Shown here one piece after another: positions 1-7,861 of a stretch of 64,000 nucleotides of DNA (the first letter of the stretch is position 1; every line of letters starts with the position of its first letter). Both the position numbers and the translations under genes were made by a program. The DNA lies in contig NZ_JBQKLI010000001.1 of the NCBI RefSeq assembly GCF_052116305.1, positions 156,453 through 220,452 of the forward strand, given 5' to 3'. The notes beneath the pieces are model-generated. The model ran no database searches and was not told where the DNA came from. It worked only from the letters and a program-made list of their open reading frames with translations. This DNA is from JBQKLI01 sp012798975. GTDB lineage: Bacteria; Bacillota; Clostridia; Tissierellales; Peptoniphilaceae.

Positions 1-1414
1 TCAAATTGATACTTTAGAAGATCTATATCAGTTGATACATGCATCTATAGTTGAAGAACCGCCTATTAATATAACGGAAGGAAATTTAATCAAAGACGGC
101 TTCAATAAAAAGTTAGATAAAATTCGAAATAATAAAGTAGAAGGACAAAAAAGGCTGATCGAATTTGAACAAAGGGAAAAGAACCGACTGAATATTAAGA
201 ATTTAAAAATTGTTTTTAATAAAAAACTTGGATATTTTATCGATATAACAAAGAGCCATTTGTCAAAAGTACCTGAAGAGTATATAAAAAAACAGACATT
301 AACAAATTCTGACCGATTTATAACTTCTGAACTTTTAGAAATTCAGAGTATGATTTTAGATTCTGAAAATGAGATCTCAGAGCTTGAATATAGCATCTTT
401 AATTCAATTCGAGAAGAAGTTTTAGACAAAATGGATAGAATTAAACAAACATCTCAAATTATTTCCTTCTTAGATGTTGCTAGTTGTTTAGCTTTTATTT
501 CCAAGAAAAATAATTATACAACACCCCAATTGAATAATGTGGGTATTATGGATATTGTAGACAGCCGCCACCCGGTCGTAGAGCAAAGCATTGGAAAAGA
601 AAACTTTATAGCCAATAATATTACCATAGGCAATGGAAGAGATAATATTCAGATAATCACCGGTCCTAATATGAGCGGTAAATCAACCTATTTAAGACAG
701 ATCGCTTTGGTCGTCGTAATGGCTCAAATCGGATCTTTTGTTCCATGCGAAACGGCAAATATATCCATTGTCGATAAAATATTTACTCGTATCGGGGCAT
801 CAGACAATTTATACAGCGGCGAGTCTACATTCATGGTTGAAATGAATGAAATGAGCAATATTCTTCGAAATGCAACTACAGATAGTCTGCTTATTTTAGA
901 TGAAGTCGGCAGAGGTACTAGCACCTTCGACGGTTTAAGTATAGCCTGGTCCATCTTAGAATATATTTCAAAAAATATAAAAGCAAAGACACTCTTTGCT
1001 ACACATTATCACGAATTGACAGAATTAGAACATGTATTAAAAAATGTGGTAAATTTAAAAATACAAATCGAAGAATATAAAGACGATATTATCTTCTTAA
1101 GAAAGATCATTAAAGGAAAATCAGACAAGAGTTATGGGATCGAGGTTGCAAAACTAGCAGGGCTTCCTCCAGTGATAATAAAGCGTGCGAAAGAACTGCT
1201 AAATAAAATTGAAGAAAAAGAATTTACAAAAAACGATAAAAATTCAAATAATATTCAAACTATCAGCGAAAATCAAATGGACTTCAATAAAGTTAAAGAG
1301 CTGAGGTTTATTGAAGAAATAGTAGATGTAGATATTCATAATTTAACACCGCTTCAAGCTATGGATAAATTAAATTCGCTAATAGAGAAAGCAAAAACGA
1401 TAGGGGGTGAGTAA
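1..1414 (+). CDS. mutS: DNA mismatch repair protein MutS (3' part only)
   Basis: This is the C-terminal part of MutS, which recognises mismatches and, as an ATP-dependent clamp, recruits MutL. The reading frame is open from base 2, so the gene starts upstream of the window; about 470 of the usual 850-900 residues are present. They cover the end of the lever/clamp region and the whole ABC-type ATPase. The Walker A motif TGPNMSGKST lies near base 660-690, and Walker B with the signature following it (LLILDEVGRGTSTFDG) near 890-935. An FATHYHEL H-loop comes after that, followed by the C-terminal helical tail. mutL begins 3 bp after the stop, so the two are surely co-transcribed. The family is certain; the mismatch-binding domain cannot be judged. 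Confidence 0.97.
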   Translation, partial: QIDTLEDLYQLIHASIVEEPPINITEGNLIKDGFNKKLDKIRNNKVEGQKRLIEFEQREKNRLNIKNLKIVFNKKLGYFIDITKSHLSKVPEEYIKKQTLTNSDRFITSELLEIQSMILDSENEISELEYSIFNSIREEVLDKMDRIKQTSQIISFLDVASCLAFISKKNNYTTPQLNNVGIMDIVDSRHPVVEQSIGKENFIANNITIGNGRDNIQIITGPNMSGKSTYLRQIALVVVMAQIGSFVPCETANISIVDKIFTRIGASDNLYSGESTFMVEMNEMSNILRNATTDSLLILDEVGRGTSTFDGLSIAWSILEYISKNIKAKTLFATHYHELTELEHVLKNVVNLKIQIEEYKDDIIFLRKIIKGKSDKSYGIEVAKLAGLPPVIIKRAKELLNKIEEKEFTKNDKNSNNIQTISENQMDFNKVKELRFIEEIVDVDIHNLTPLQAMDKLNSLIEKAKTIGGE

Positions 1415-1417
1415 TTC

Positions 1418-3334
1418 ATGATCGAGCTATTATCTTCAGAGACGATACAAAAAATTGCTGCAGGAGAAGTAATCGAGCGGCCGGGATCTATCGTAAAAGA
1501 GTTGGTTGAAAACTCTATAGATGCGAAAGCAGATTCCATTACTGTTGAAATTAAAGATGGAGGCAAGTCCTTTATACAAATCATAGATAATGGTTCCGGC
1601 ATCCATAAAGATGATCTGTTGATGGCTTTTAAGAGGCATGCTACATCGAAACTTAAGGAATTCGATGATCTATATCAAATTTATTCTTTAGGTTTTCGTG
1701 GAGAAGCATTAGCAAGTGTTGCTGCCGCCGCTGATGTTAGCATCAAAACAAAAACAGAAAATGAAACAGCGGGCGCCTTCTTAAATATTCATAACGGTAT
1801 TTTTTCAGCTATAACACCGATTGCGATGAATAGGGGAACTGTACTTACAATAACCAACCTTTTTGAGAGTATTCCTGTTCGAAAAAAATTCCTTCGAAAA
1901 GACAGTACGGAAGCAAATATTATCACAAATATGATGTATCGTTTTGCCCTTTCGAATACTAATATCAGTTTCAAATATATTAAAGATAATCGAGTTGTTT
2001 TTGAAACTGTACAAGGAAGTCTAAAAGAAAATCTTCGTGAATTGTTCGACAGTTCTCTAGTTGATAATATGGTGGAGATTAATATAAAAAACAAAAACTA
2101 TCATTTTTCTGGATTAACTTCAAATAATAACTATTATCGAGGAAATCGAGGATTACAATATCTTTTTATAAATGGCAGATATGTAGAAAACAAAGATATA
2201 CAGCGGGCTGTTGAAGACAATTACACGAGCGTAATACCCAATGGAAAATATCCGGTATTTCAGCTTTTCTTAGAAATTTCTCCTTCTTTAATTGATGTTA
2301 ATATTCACCCGAATAAACAAAAAGTAAAAATCAATATTATCGATGATATATTAAGAGATATCAAAGAAGAATTTGCTAAACAGCTTAAATCAGGTATTGA
2401 AATTCCCGGTATTGATATAAGGAAAAAAGCCCCTGAGGTTAAAAGATTAGAAAATATTGCTGCAGATCAAGAAAAAGAAATTATTGAAAAAGTATACGGA
2501 AAAAAAGATTCCTTAACAAAAGACAGTTATAATTTATTCAAACCTAATCATCAGATAAACGATAAAAAAATAGAAAGAATCCTCCCCTTAGAAGAAAATC
2601 AAGAACTTTTGATAGAGGATACAAAAATAATTTCAAAGCCCTTAGTGAAAAAATTTCATGTGGAAGAAAAAGAAATCCCTTATTCTTCCTCTCAGATTAA
2701 TTTTCATCAAGATGAAACAGAAGATAAACGCCTAGAGAAACCTGCCTTTCCAAAATTGGATAACTGTACAATTATAACTGTACTATACGATACTTATATT
2801 TTATTTAAGGAAACAGGCAAAGAAAATCTGTATCTCCTAGATCAGCATGCAGCTCATGAAAGAATTCTATTTGAAAAATTTACTGAAAATTATAAGAATA
2901 ATAGCATTTCTTCCCAACAATTGATTTCACCTGTAATTCTTACTATGAAAGAAGATGAAATCAGAGCCTTTGAAGAGAATAGAAGTATATTTGAAAGGCT
3001 AGGGTATGAACTGGATCTTTTCGATGACTCTCATTTAATTTTAAGGGCTTTCCCAGTAGTTTTAGGAAACATCGAAGGGGAGAAGCTGCTTATTGAAATA
3101 TTTGATTCTTTTGGAGGCAGTGATAAAGACATTGATTCCCTTCGAAATAAAATTATAATGAAATCTTGCAAAGCTGCAGTGAAAGCAGGCGATCATCTTT
3201 CTGCTCTTGAAATAGAATCATTATTAAAACAGCTTTCTGCAGCAGAATACCCCTTTACTTGCCCCCATGGGAGGCCTACATTGATTCAAATTACAAAAAC
3301 AGATATTGAAAAAATATTCAGCAGGATAAAATAA
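1418..3334 (+). CDS. mutL: DNA mismatch repair protein MutL (endonuclease type)
   Basis: MutL couples MutS mismatch recognition to strand incision. The 638-residue protein has the N-terminal GHKL ATPase with ELVENSIDA, DNGSGI and GFRGEALAS motifs. A variable linker of roughly residues 330-440 follows, then a C-terminal dimerisation/endonuclease domain. The metal-binding motif DQHAAHERILFE and the late CPHGRP motif are intact. By family knowledge, this predicts a MutL that nicks DNA itself, as expected in bacteria without MutH. The ATG follows the purine-rich GGGGGTGAG at the end of mutS, which serves as the ribosome binding site. The stop codon overlaps the miaA start (TAATG). Confidence 0.97.
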   Translation: MIELLSSETIQKIAAGEVIERPGSIVKELVENSIDAKADSITVEIKDGGKSFIQIIDNGSGIHKDDLLMAFKRHATSKLKEFDDLYQIYSLGFRGEALASVAAAADVSIKTKTENETAGAFLNIHNGIFSAITPIAMNRGTVLTITNLFESIPVRKKFLRKDSTEANIITNMMYRFALSNTNISFKYIKDNRVVFETVQGSLKENLRELFDSSLVDNMVEINIKNKNYHFSGLTSNNNYYRGNRGLQYLFINGRYVENKDIQRAVEDNYTSVIPNGKYPVFQLFLEISPSLIDVNIHPNKQKVKINIIDDILRDIKEEFAKQLKSGIEIPGIDIRKKAPEVKRLENIAADQEKEIIEKVYGKKDSLTKDSYNLFKPNHQINDKKIERILPLEENQELLIEDTKIISKPLVKKFHVEEKEIPYSSSQINFHQDETEDKRLEKPAFPKLDNCTIITVLYDTYILFKETGKENLYLLDQHAAHERILFEKFTENYKNNSISSQQLISPVILTMKEDEIRAFEENRSIFERLGYELDLFDDSHLILRAFPVVLGNIEGEKLLIEIFDSFGGSDKDIDSLRNKIIMKSCKAAVKAGDHLSALEIESLLKQLSAAEYPFTCPHGRPTLIQITKTDIEKIFSRIK

Positions 3335-4248
3335 TGAAAAAAGCAATTATTATTGTAGGTCCAACAGCAGTTGGAAAAACAAAATTAAGTATAGAGTTAG
3401 CAAAAGTATTAAACAGTGAAATCATATCTGCAGATTCTATGCAGATTTATAGGGGAATGGATATTGGAACAGCAAAAGTAAAGGAAAATGAAAAAGAAGG
3501 GATTAAACATCATCTTATAGATGTTATAGATCCCGATCAGAATTTTTCTGTAAATGATTTTCAAGAAAAAGCATTTACTATTATAGAGCATCTAAATAAA
3601 AAAAATATAATCCCAATTATAGCTGGCGGAACAGGTTTATATATAAATTCTCTAGCCTATAAGCTCCATTTTCAAAAGACAAAAGCTGACACAGGTATTC
3701 GAAAAAAATGGAATAAAAAAGCAGAGCAATATGGTCTTTCCTATGTTTATGATCATCTAAAAAAAATTGACCCAGATTCCGCAAAAAGAATTGATTCAAG
3801 AAATGCCCATCGCATAATAAGGGCTATAGAAGTATATGAATCAAGCGGAAGGCCCATGTCAACGGAATATAATAAAGAATTATCCGAGAATGACAGTTAT
3901 GATTTTATAATGATCGGCTTAAATACAGATCGCGAAACTCTTTATGAACGTATTAACCAACGAGTAGATCTGATGTTGGAAGAAGGTTTAATTGAAGAAA
4001 CTCAACAATTAATAAGAAGATACGACCCGAATTCTCATGGATTTAAAGCGATCGGTTATCGTGAAGCAATTGATTATTTATACGGTAAAACCACCAAGGA
4101 CGAAATGATCCATTTGATAAAAAGAAATAGTCGAAGATATGCTAAACGACAGCTTACATGGTTTCGAAGAGATAGACGCATTATATGGTTCGATTTAGTT
4201 AAAGATTATGAACATAACTATAAAAAAATAGAAAATCTGATTAAATAA
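3334..4248 (+). CDS. miaA: tRNA dimethylallyltransferase MiaA
   Basis: MiaA transfers a dimethylallyl group to N6 of A37 in tRNAs that read codons starting with U. The 304-residue length is normal for the family. The N-terminal P-loop GPTAVGKTKLS is followed by SADSMQIYRGMDIGTAK, a family signature, and AGGTGLYINSL. The C-terminal part carries the conserved GYRE and RRYAKRQLTWFRRD stretches. The start overlaps the mutL stop by one base, so translation is probably coupled. In many Clostridia hfq follows miaA directly; here only 15 bp separate miaA from the next gene, so hfq is not at this site. Confidence 0.97.
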   Translation: MKKAIIIVGPTAVGKTKLSIELAKVLNSEIISADSMQIYRGMDIGTAKVKENEKEGIKHHLIDVIDPDQNFSVNDFQEKAFTIIEHLNKKNIIPIIAGGTGLYINSLAYKLHFQKTKADTGIRKKWNKKAEQYGLSYVYDHLKKIDPDSAKRIDSRNAHRIIRAIEVYESSGRPMSTEYNKELSENDSYDFIMIGLNTDRETLYERINQRVDLMLEEGLIEETQQLIRRYDPNSHGFKAIGYREAIDYLYGKTTKDEMIHLIKRNSRRYAKRQLTWFRRDRRIIWFDLVKDYEHNYKKIENLIK

Positions 4249-4263
4249 AAAGTAGGTAATATT

Positions 4264-5535
4264 TTGGATAAAGAATGGCTAGATTTATATAATATAGAAA
4301 ATGATATCTATGAAGAAGTAAAAGAAATCGATAAATCAATAAAAAAAGACTTTTACTTATTAGATGAAATAGAAGAATATAATACTTTTAAGGTTTTGAA
4401 TGCATTTCATGAGGAAAAATTATCCTCTACGGATTTTAAAGGAACTACCGGTTACGGATATGGCGACGACGGAAGAGATAAAGCTGAAAGAATATTTGCT
4501 CGAATATTTAAATCGGAAGATGCGCTTGTCCGCCCTAGTATAGCATCGGGTACTCATGCCTTAGCATTATGTTTAAACGGCATACTGCTTCCTGGAGACC
4601 ATCTGCTGTCTATTTCAGGTACTCCATATGATACAATGCAGCAGGTTATAGGAATCACAGGAGACGAGCCCTGTACTCTAATAGAACAGGGGATAGAGTA
4701 TTCTGAAGTTCCATTAAACGGGAATAAACTTCAAGGGGATAAGATTCTTAAAGAGGTCAGAACTAATACGAAACTATTGTTAATTCAAAGATCGACAGGC
4801 TATAGTCTTCGTTCTGCAATATCTTTAGAAGATATGGAAAAAATAATTGGAATAATTAAAGAGAAATATCCGAATATTATTATTATGGTAGACAACTGCT
4901 ATGGAGAATTTACTCAAAAAAAAGAACCTATTGAAATTGGAGCCGATCTTTGTGCAGGTTCATTAATTAAAAATTTAAGCGGCGGCATCGCCGTTTCTGG
5001 CGGTTATATTGTGAGCTCGCATAAAATCATTCAAAGAATTGCCAATCGTCTTACTGCACCAGGACTAGGAAAAGAAGTAGGTCTCTCTTTCAATACGACA
5101 CGATTAACTCTTCAAGGTCTGTATTTTGCACCAAAAGTTGTCATGGAAGCGATGAAAGGCAGCAAGCTGTTTGCACTCGCTTTTCATAAAAAAGGCTATA
5201 AAACAATACCAGATATCCATGAAGAAAGATACGATATTATACAAGCAATAATATTAAAGGAACCTGAAAAAGTTATTCAATTTTGTCAATCTATTCAAAA
5301 AGCAGCTTCAGTAGACTCATATGTTTCGCCTCAGCCTTGGCCAATGCCTGGTTATGAGAATGAAATTATAATGGCATCTGGCAGCTTTATTGACGGGTCG
5401 TCTATCGAACTAAGTGCCGATGGCCCGCTAAGAGAACCGTACTGTGTATACTACCAGGGGGGATTGTCTTATTATCAATGCAAATTGGCATTAATGATGG
5501 TTCTGCAGAATCTAAAAAACAATAATTTATTATAA
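4264..5535 (+). CDS. PLP-dependent C-S lyase, aluminium-resistance/YnbB family
   Basis: The 423-residue protein is a fold-type I PLP enzyme of the family annotated as aluminium resistance protein or methionine gamma-lyase-like (B. subtilis YnbB). The likely PLP-binding lysine is in GSLIKNLSGG near residue 238, and a VDNCYGEF segment about 25 residues earlier provides the cofactor-contacting aspartate. The N-terminal GTTGYGYGDDGR motif is typical of the family. The start is TTG, with a plausible site TAGGTAA upstream. It lies 15 bp after miaA and ends at a strong terminator. Position between miaA and lexA matches many Clostridia. The true substrate is not known; the name reflects homology only. 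Confidence 0.88.
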   Translation: MDKEWLDLYNIENDIYEEVKEIDKSIKKDFYLLDEIEEYNTFKVLNAFHEEKLSSTDFKGTTGYGYGDDGRDKAERIFARIFKSEDALVRPSIASGTHALALCLNGILLPGDHLLSISGTPYDTMQQVIGITGDEPCTLIEQGIEYSEVPLNGNKLQGDKILKEVRTNTKLLLIQRSTGYSLRSAISLEDMEKIIGIIKEKYPNIIIMVDNCYGEFTQKKEPIEIGADLCAGSLIKNLSGGIAVSGGYIVSSHKIIQRIANRLTAPGLGKEVGLSFNTTRLTLQGLYFAPKVVMEAMKGSKLFALAFHKKGYKTIPDIHEERYDIIQAIILKEPEKVIQFCQSIQKAASVDSYVSPQPWPMPGYENEIIMASGSFIDGSSIELSADGPLREPYCVYYQGGLSYYQCKLALMMVLQNLKNNNLL

Positions 5536-5574
5536 AAAAACGGCGGGAGAGAATTCTACTCCAGCCGTTTTTTT
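5536..5574. terminator. Bidirectional terminator between the C-S lyase gene and lexA
   Basis: A GC-rich stem (ACGGC..GGAG pairing with CTCC..GCCGT) is flanked by A7 on the left and T7 on the right. It can therefore stop transcription of the mutSL-miaA operon on the plus strand and of lexA on the minus strand. Confidence 0.9.
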
Positions 5575-5589
5575 ATAATATTGTAAATT

Positions 5590-6213
5590 CTATCGGATAT
5601 CACTTCTATATAATCCAACAACCTTACCAAGTATTTCCACATCTTTTACTAATATTGGATACATACTAGAATTCTCCGGACGAAGCTCTATATGGTCGCT
5701 ATGTTTATAAAATCTCTTTACCGTTGCCGATTCATCCATCATTGCTACAACGATGTCGCCATTGTTGGCAGTGTTTTGTTTTCTTACAATAATCTTATCC
5801 CCGTTTAATATCCCTGCTTCGATCATTGATTCACCTTGAACCGTTAATATAAATAAGGTTCCTTTTGAAGATAGTTCTAAAGGCAGGGGGAAGGTATCCT
5901 CAATATTTTCTATAGCGAGTATCGGCATCCCTGCAGTAACTTTTCCAACAATGGGAACGTCGAAAGTATCTTTTTTATTTACTTCATCATCGAATTCATT
6001 ATCAATAATTTCTAAGGCCCTGTTCTTTTGCGGATCTCGTCGAAGATAACCTTTTTCTTCTAATTTCAAAATATTGCTGTGAACAGTAGATGTAGAATTT
6101 ATATTTAACCCTTCGCAAATTTCTCTAATTGCAGGAGGATAGCCTCGATATTTTATTTGTCTTTTAATAAAGGTAAATATATCTATCTGACGTTGATTTA
6201 AATCATCATACAT
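5590..6213 (-). CDS. lexA: SOS repressor LexA
   Basis: LexA represses SOS genes until RecA filaments trigger its self-cleavage. The 207 residues comprise an N-terminal winged helix with the GYPPAIREI recognition segment, and a C-terminal S24 peptidase domain. The cleavage site Ala-Gly is seen in VTAGMP, the nucleophile serine in GESMIEAGI, and the lysine in ATVKRFY. A good GGAGG site lies upstream of the ATG. The gene is divergent from the yneA-like gene. Its own promoter (TTGCGA, 17 bp, TACAAT) is overlapped by a candidate LexA box, implying autorepression. Confidence 0.97.
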   Translation of the reverse strand: MYDDLNQRQIDIFTFIKRQIKYRGYPPAIREICEGLNINSTSTVHSNILKLEEKGYLRRDPQKNRALEIIDNEFDDEVNKKDTFDVPIVGKVTAGMPILAIENIEDTFPLPLELSSKGTLFILTVQGESMIEAGILNGDKIIVRKQNTANNGDIVVAMMDESATVKRFYKHSDHIELRPENSSMYPILVKDVEILGKVVGLYRSDIR

Positions 6214-6263
6214 AAAATTTCCTCCTATCTAGGATATTTATTATCGTTAATTACTTTAACATT

Positions 6264-6303
6264 ATTGTAACATAGAAGGGTTTTATTCGCAAACAATAGT
6301 TCG
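6264..6303 (-). promoter_or_regulatory. lexA promoter with LexA box over the -35
   Basis: On the minus strand TTGCGA (6287-6292) and TACAAT (6264-6269) are separated by exactly 17 bp. Overlapping the -35 is CGAACTATTGTTTG (6290-6303), which matches 11 of 14 positions of the Gram-positive LexA consensus CGAACRNRYGTTYC. This suggests autorepression of lexA. The match to the consensus is seen in the sequence; binding is inferred. Confidence 0.75.
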
Positions 6304-6313
6304 AAATCAATCC

Positions 6314-6366
6314 TTGACACGATACATATGTTCGTTTATAATTTAAGAAACAGAACAAATGTATCG
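6314..6366 (+). promoter_or_regulatory. yneA-like promoter with two LexA boxes
   Basis: A perfect promoter, TTGACA (6314-6319), 17 bp, TATAAT (6337-6342), contains a LexA box between its two hexamers. Read on the minus strand, 6321-6334 is CGAACATATGTATC, 13 of 14 to the Gram-positive consensus. A second box, GAACAAATGTATCG at 6353-6366, lies in the early transcribed region. Both depart from the consensus at the same base (T to A in the right half). Repression by LexA in the absence of damage is inferred. Confidence 0.85.
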
Positions 6367-6394
6367 AACGTTTAGACTATATGGAGGATTTAAA

Positions 6395-6694
6395 ATGAGA
6401 TTACGTGTAGTAAATAAAACAAGATTTTCAATATTTATTATAGTTTTATTGAGTATTTTATTTTTAACAATGGGATCTTTATTTTTCCAAATAAAATCAT
6501 ACGGTTTAGAAAATAATGAAGATCAAAAATTATATACAGTGGCTTATGGAGACACATTATGGAAAATAGCAGAAGAATACAAATTCGAAAATATAGATAC
6601 AAGAGACTATATCGCGAATATTAAGCGTTTAAACAACATGAAAAAGGCGGCTGTTATGCCAGGAGAACAATTGATATTACCTTCTGAAAACTAA
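6395..6694 (+). CDS. yneA: YneA-like SOS cell-division inhibitor (LysM protein)
   Basis: A 99-residue membrane-anchored LysM protein. Residues about 12-34 form a hydrophobic helix, and residues about 47-97 form a LysM domain beginning LYTVAYGDTLWKIAEEY. This architecture, the position divergent from lexA and the two LexA boxes in the promoter all match YneA of Bacillus, which delays division during the SOS response. The ATG at 6395 follows GGAGG at a good distance; an upstream in-frame ATG at 6359 lies inside the second LexA box and has no ribosome site. Function is inferred from context and architecture, since the family is poorly conserved. Confidence 0.85.
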   Translation: MRLRVVNKTRFSIFIIVLLSILFLTMGSLFFQIKSYGLENNEDQKLYTVAYGDTLWKIAEEYKFENIDTRDYIANIKRLNNMKKAAVMPGEQLILPSEN

Positions 6695-6702
6695 ATCATA
6701 TT

Positions 6703-6753
6703 AAAAAAAGATAGCTATATGAAAAGTATAAGACTTTTTCAGCTATCTTTTTT
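6703..6753. terminator. Terminator between the yneA-like gene and the recombinase gene
   Basis: AAAAAAGATAGCT pairs with AGCTATCTTTTTT across a 23-base loop. The symmetrical A and T runs allow it to act for both convergent genes. The last codons of the minus-strand recombinase lie within it. Confidence 0.75.
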
Positions 6754-7710
6754 ACTGCTTTTAATATTTAAGGGATTTTTGCTTACTGCAGAGCGAAGAC
6801 CTTCATCATCTAAATGGGTATAAATTTGTGTTGTTGAAACGGATTCGTGACCTAATATTTCTTGAAGAATTCGTATATCAACTTCACCGTACTTGAACAT
6901 AAGTGTCGCTGCAGTGTGTCTTAATTTGTGAGTAGAATATATGTTTGTGTCAAATCCTGCAATTTTTAAATAGTGTTCGACTCTATGCTGTATAGCTCGA
7001 GTACTCAATCGGCTCTTTCGCATACTTAAAAATAATGCAGGCTCATTCTGCACGTCAGGTCTGATTCGCAAATAATCAGTTATTGCTTCCATAGAAGCCT
7101 CATTCAAATAGATTGTTCTTTCTTTATCGCCTTTTCCAACAACTTGGAGAGTATTATTAGCTCGAATTTTATCTATATTGATGCTGGCTAATTCTGACAA
7201 CCGGAGTCCGCAATTGAGGAAAAGGACTAATATCGCTCGATCTCTTGTTCGAAAGATCTCATTTTTCGTGGTTTCTACGGATTGTATAAGCTGTATAGAC
7301 TCGTCTAATGTGAGATATACTGGATTTCTAGAGCTTTTCGCAGGGGTGTCTAATAGTTCTGCTGGATTGATCTTCATAATTTTTCGTATATTTACTACAT
7401 ATTTAAAGAATGATTTAATAGAAGCTATTTTACGAGCTCTCGTTGAAGTTGAATTATGAGCAACTCGATCTAAGAATGTCATATAGGCATGAATATCTTT
7501 TAATGTAATATGCACTAATTCATCCGTCTTGAAATTCAAAATAGAAATTTCTTTAAGAGTTTCGGCATTTACAGTGATAGAATTTTTTGAAGCCGTGATG
7601 AATTTTAAAAAATTTGAAATATCATAAGTATATTCTGTAATCGTTCCGTTAGATCTTCCTTTAATGGTGGAAAGATACTCCACATAGTCATTGAGAATGG
7701 TAGGGTTCAT
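6739..7710 (-). CDS. Tyrosine recombinase, XerC/XerD type
   Basis: A 323-residue site-specific recombinase with the usual two domains: an N-terminal SAM-like core-binding domain (about 1-125) and a C-terminal catalytic domain. All catalytic residues can be seen: Arg in CGLRLSEL, Lys in GKGDKER, HKLRH with His and Arg, LGHES with His, and the nucleophile Tyr in TTQIYTH. Length and lack of accessory genes fit a housekeeping Xer protein that resolves chromosome dimers, rather than a phage integrase. Its place beside lexA matches several Firmicutes. The codon set is like its neighbours. No dif site was recognised nearby. Confidence 0.88.
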   Translation of the reverse strand: MNPTILNDYVEYLSTIKGRSNGTITEYTYDISNFLKFITASKNSITVNAETLKEISILNFKTDELVHITLKDIHAYMTFLDRVAHNSTSTRARKIASIKSFFKYVVNIRKIMKINPAELLDTPAKSSRNPVYLTLDESIQLIQSVETTKNEIFRTRDRAILVLFLNCGLRLSELASINIDKIRANNTLQVVGKGDKERTIYLNEASMEAITDYLRIRPDVQNEPALFLSMRKSRLSTRAIQHRVEHYLKIAGFDTNIYSTHKLRHTAATLMFKYGEVDIRILQEILGHESVSTTQIYTHLDDEGLRSAVSKNPLNIKSSKKDS

Positions 7711-7756
7711 GTTTTTTTGTCCTTTTTTAGTTTTTGATATATTTTCTATCTATTTT

Positions 7757-7780
7757 GTCACAAAACTATAATTTTGTGAC
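7757..7780. repeat. 24-bp inverted repeat upstream of the recombinase gene
   Basis: GTCACAAAA and TTTTGTGAC form 9-bp perfect arms around a 6-base centre (CTATAA). A third half-site is present because the left arm overlaps TTTTGTCACAAAA, itself a palindrome with a one-base centre. It lies 47 bp upstream of the recombinase start. An operator is the likeliest reading, but the protein that would bind is unknown. Confidence 0.6.
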
Positions 7781-7795
7781 TATTATTATTTTACT

Positions 7796-7838
7796 AAAGA
7801 GAGCTGTTTAAGTCAAATTTTCTTAAACAGCTCTCTTT
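7796..7838 (-). terminator. Terminator after the aminotransferase gene
   Basis: A perfect 17-bp stem (left arm beginning AAAGAGAGCTG, right arm ending CAGCTCTCTTT) with a 9-base loop lies just after the aminotransferase stop on the minus strand. The trailing T run is short, so efficiency is uncertain. Confidence 0.7.
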
Positions 7839-7861
7839 ATGTGTCTCCCCCGACTTATATT

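Noticed and set aside
724..954. Antisense open frames within mutS and other core genes
   Set aside because: These are shadows of highly expressed coding regions, with no ribosome site and no recognisable domain.
6359..6394. Upstream ATG for the yneA-like gene
   Set aside because: It lies within a LexA box with no ribosome site; the ATG at 6395 has GGAGG and gives a normal membrane anchor.
7757..7780. The palindrome as a dif site for the Xer protein
   Set aside because: A dif site has two 11-bp arms around a 6-bp centre with a characteristic sequence (ending TTATGTTAAAT or alike), which this repeat does not resemble.
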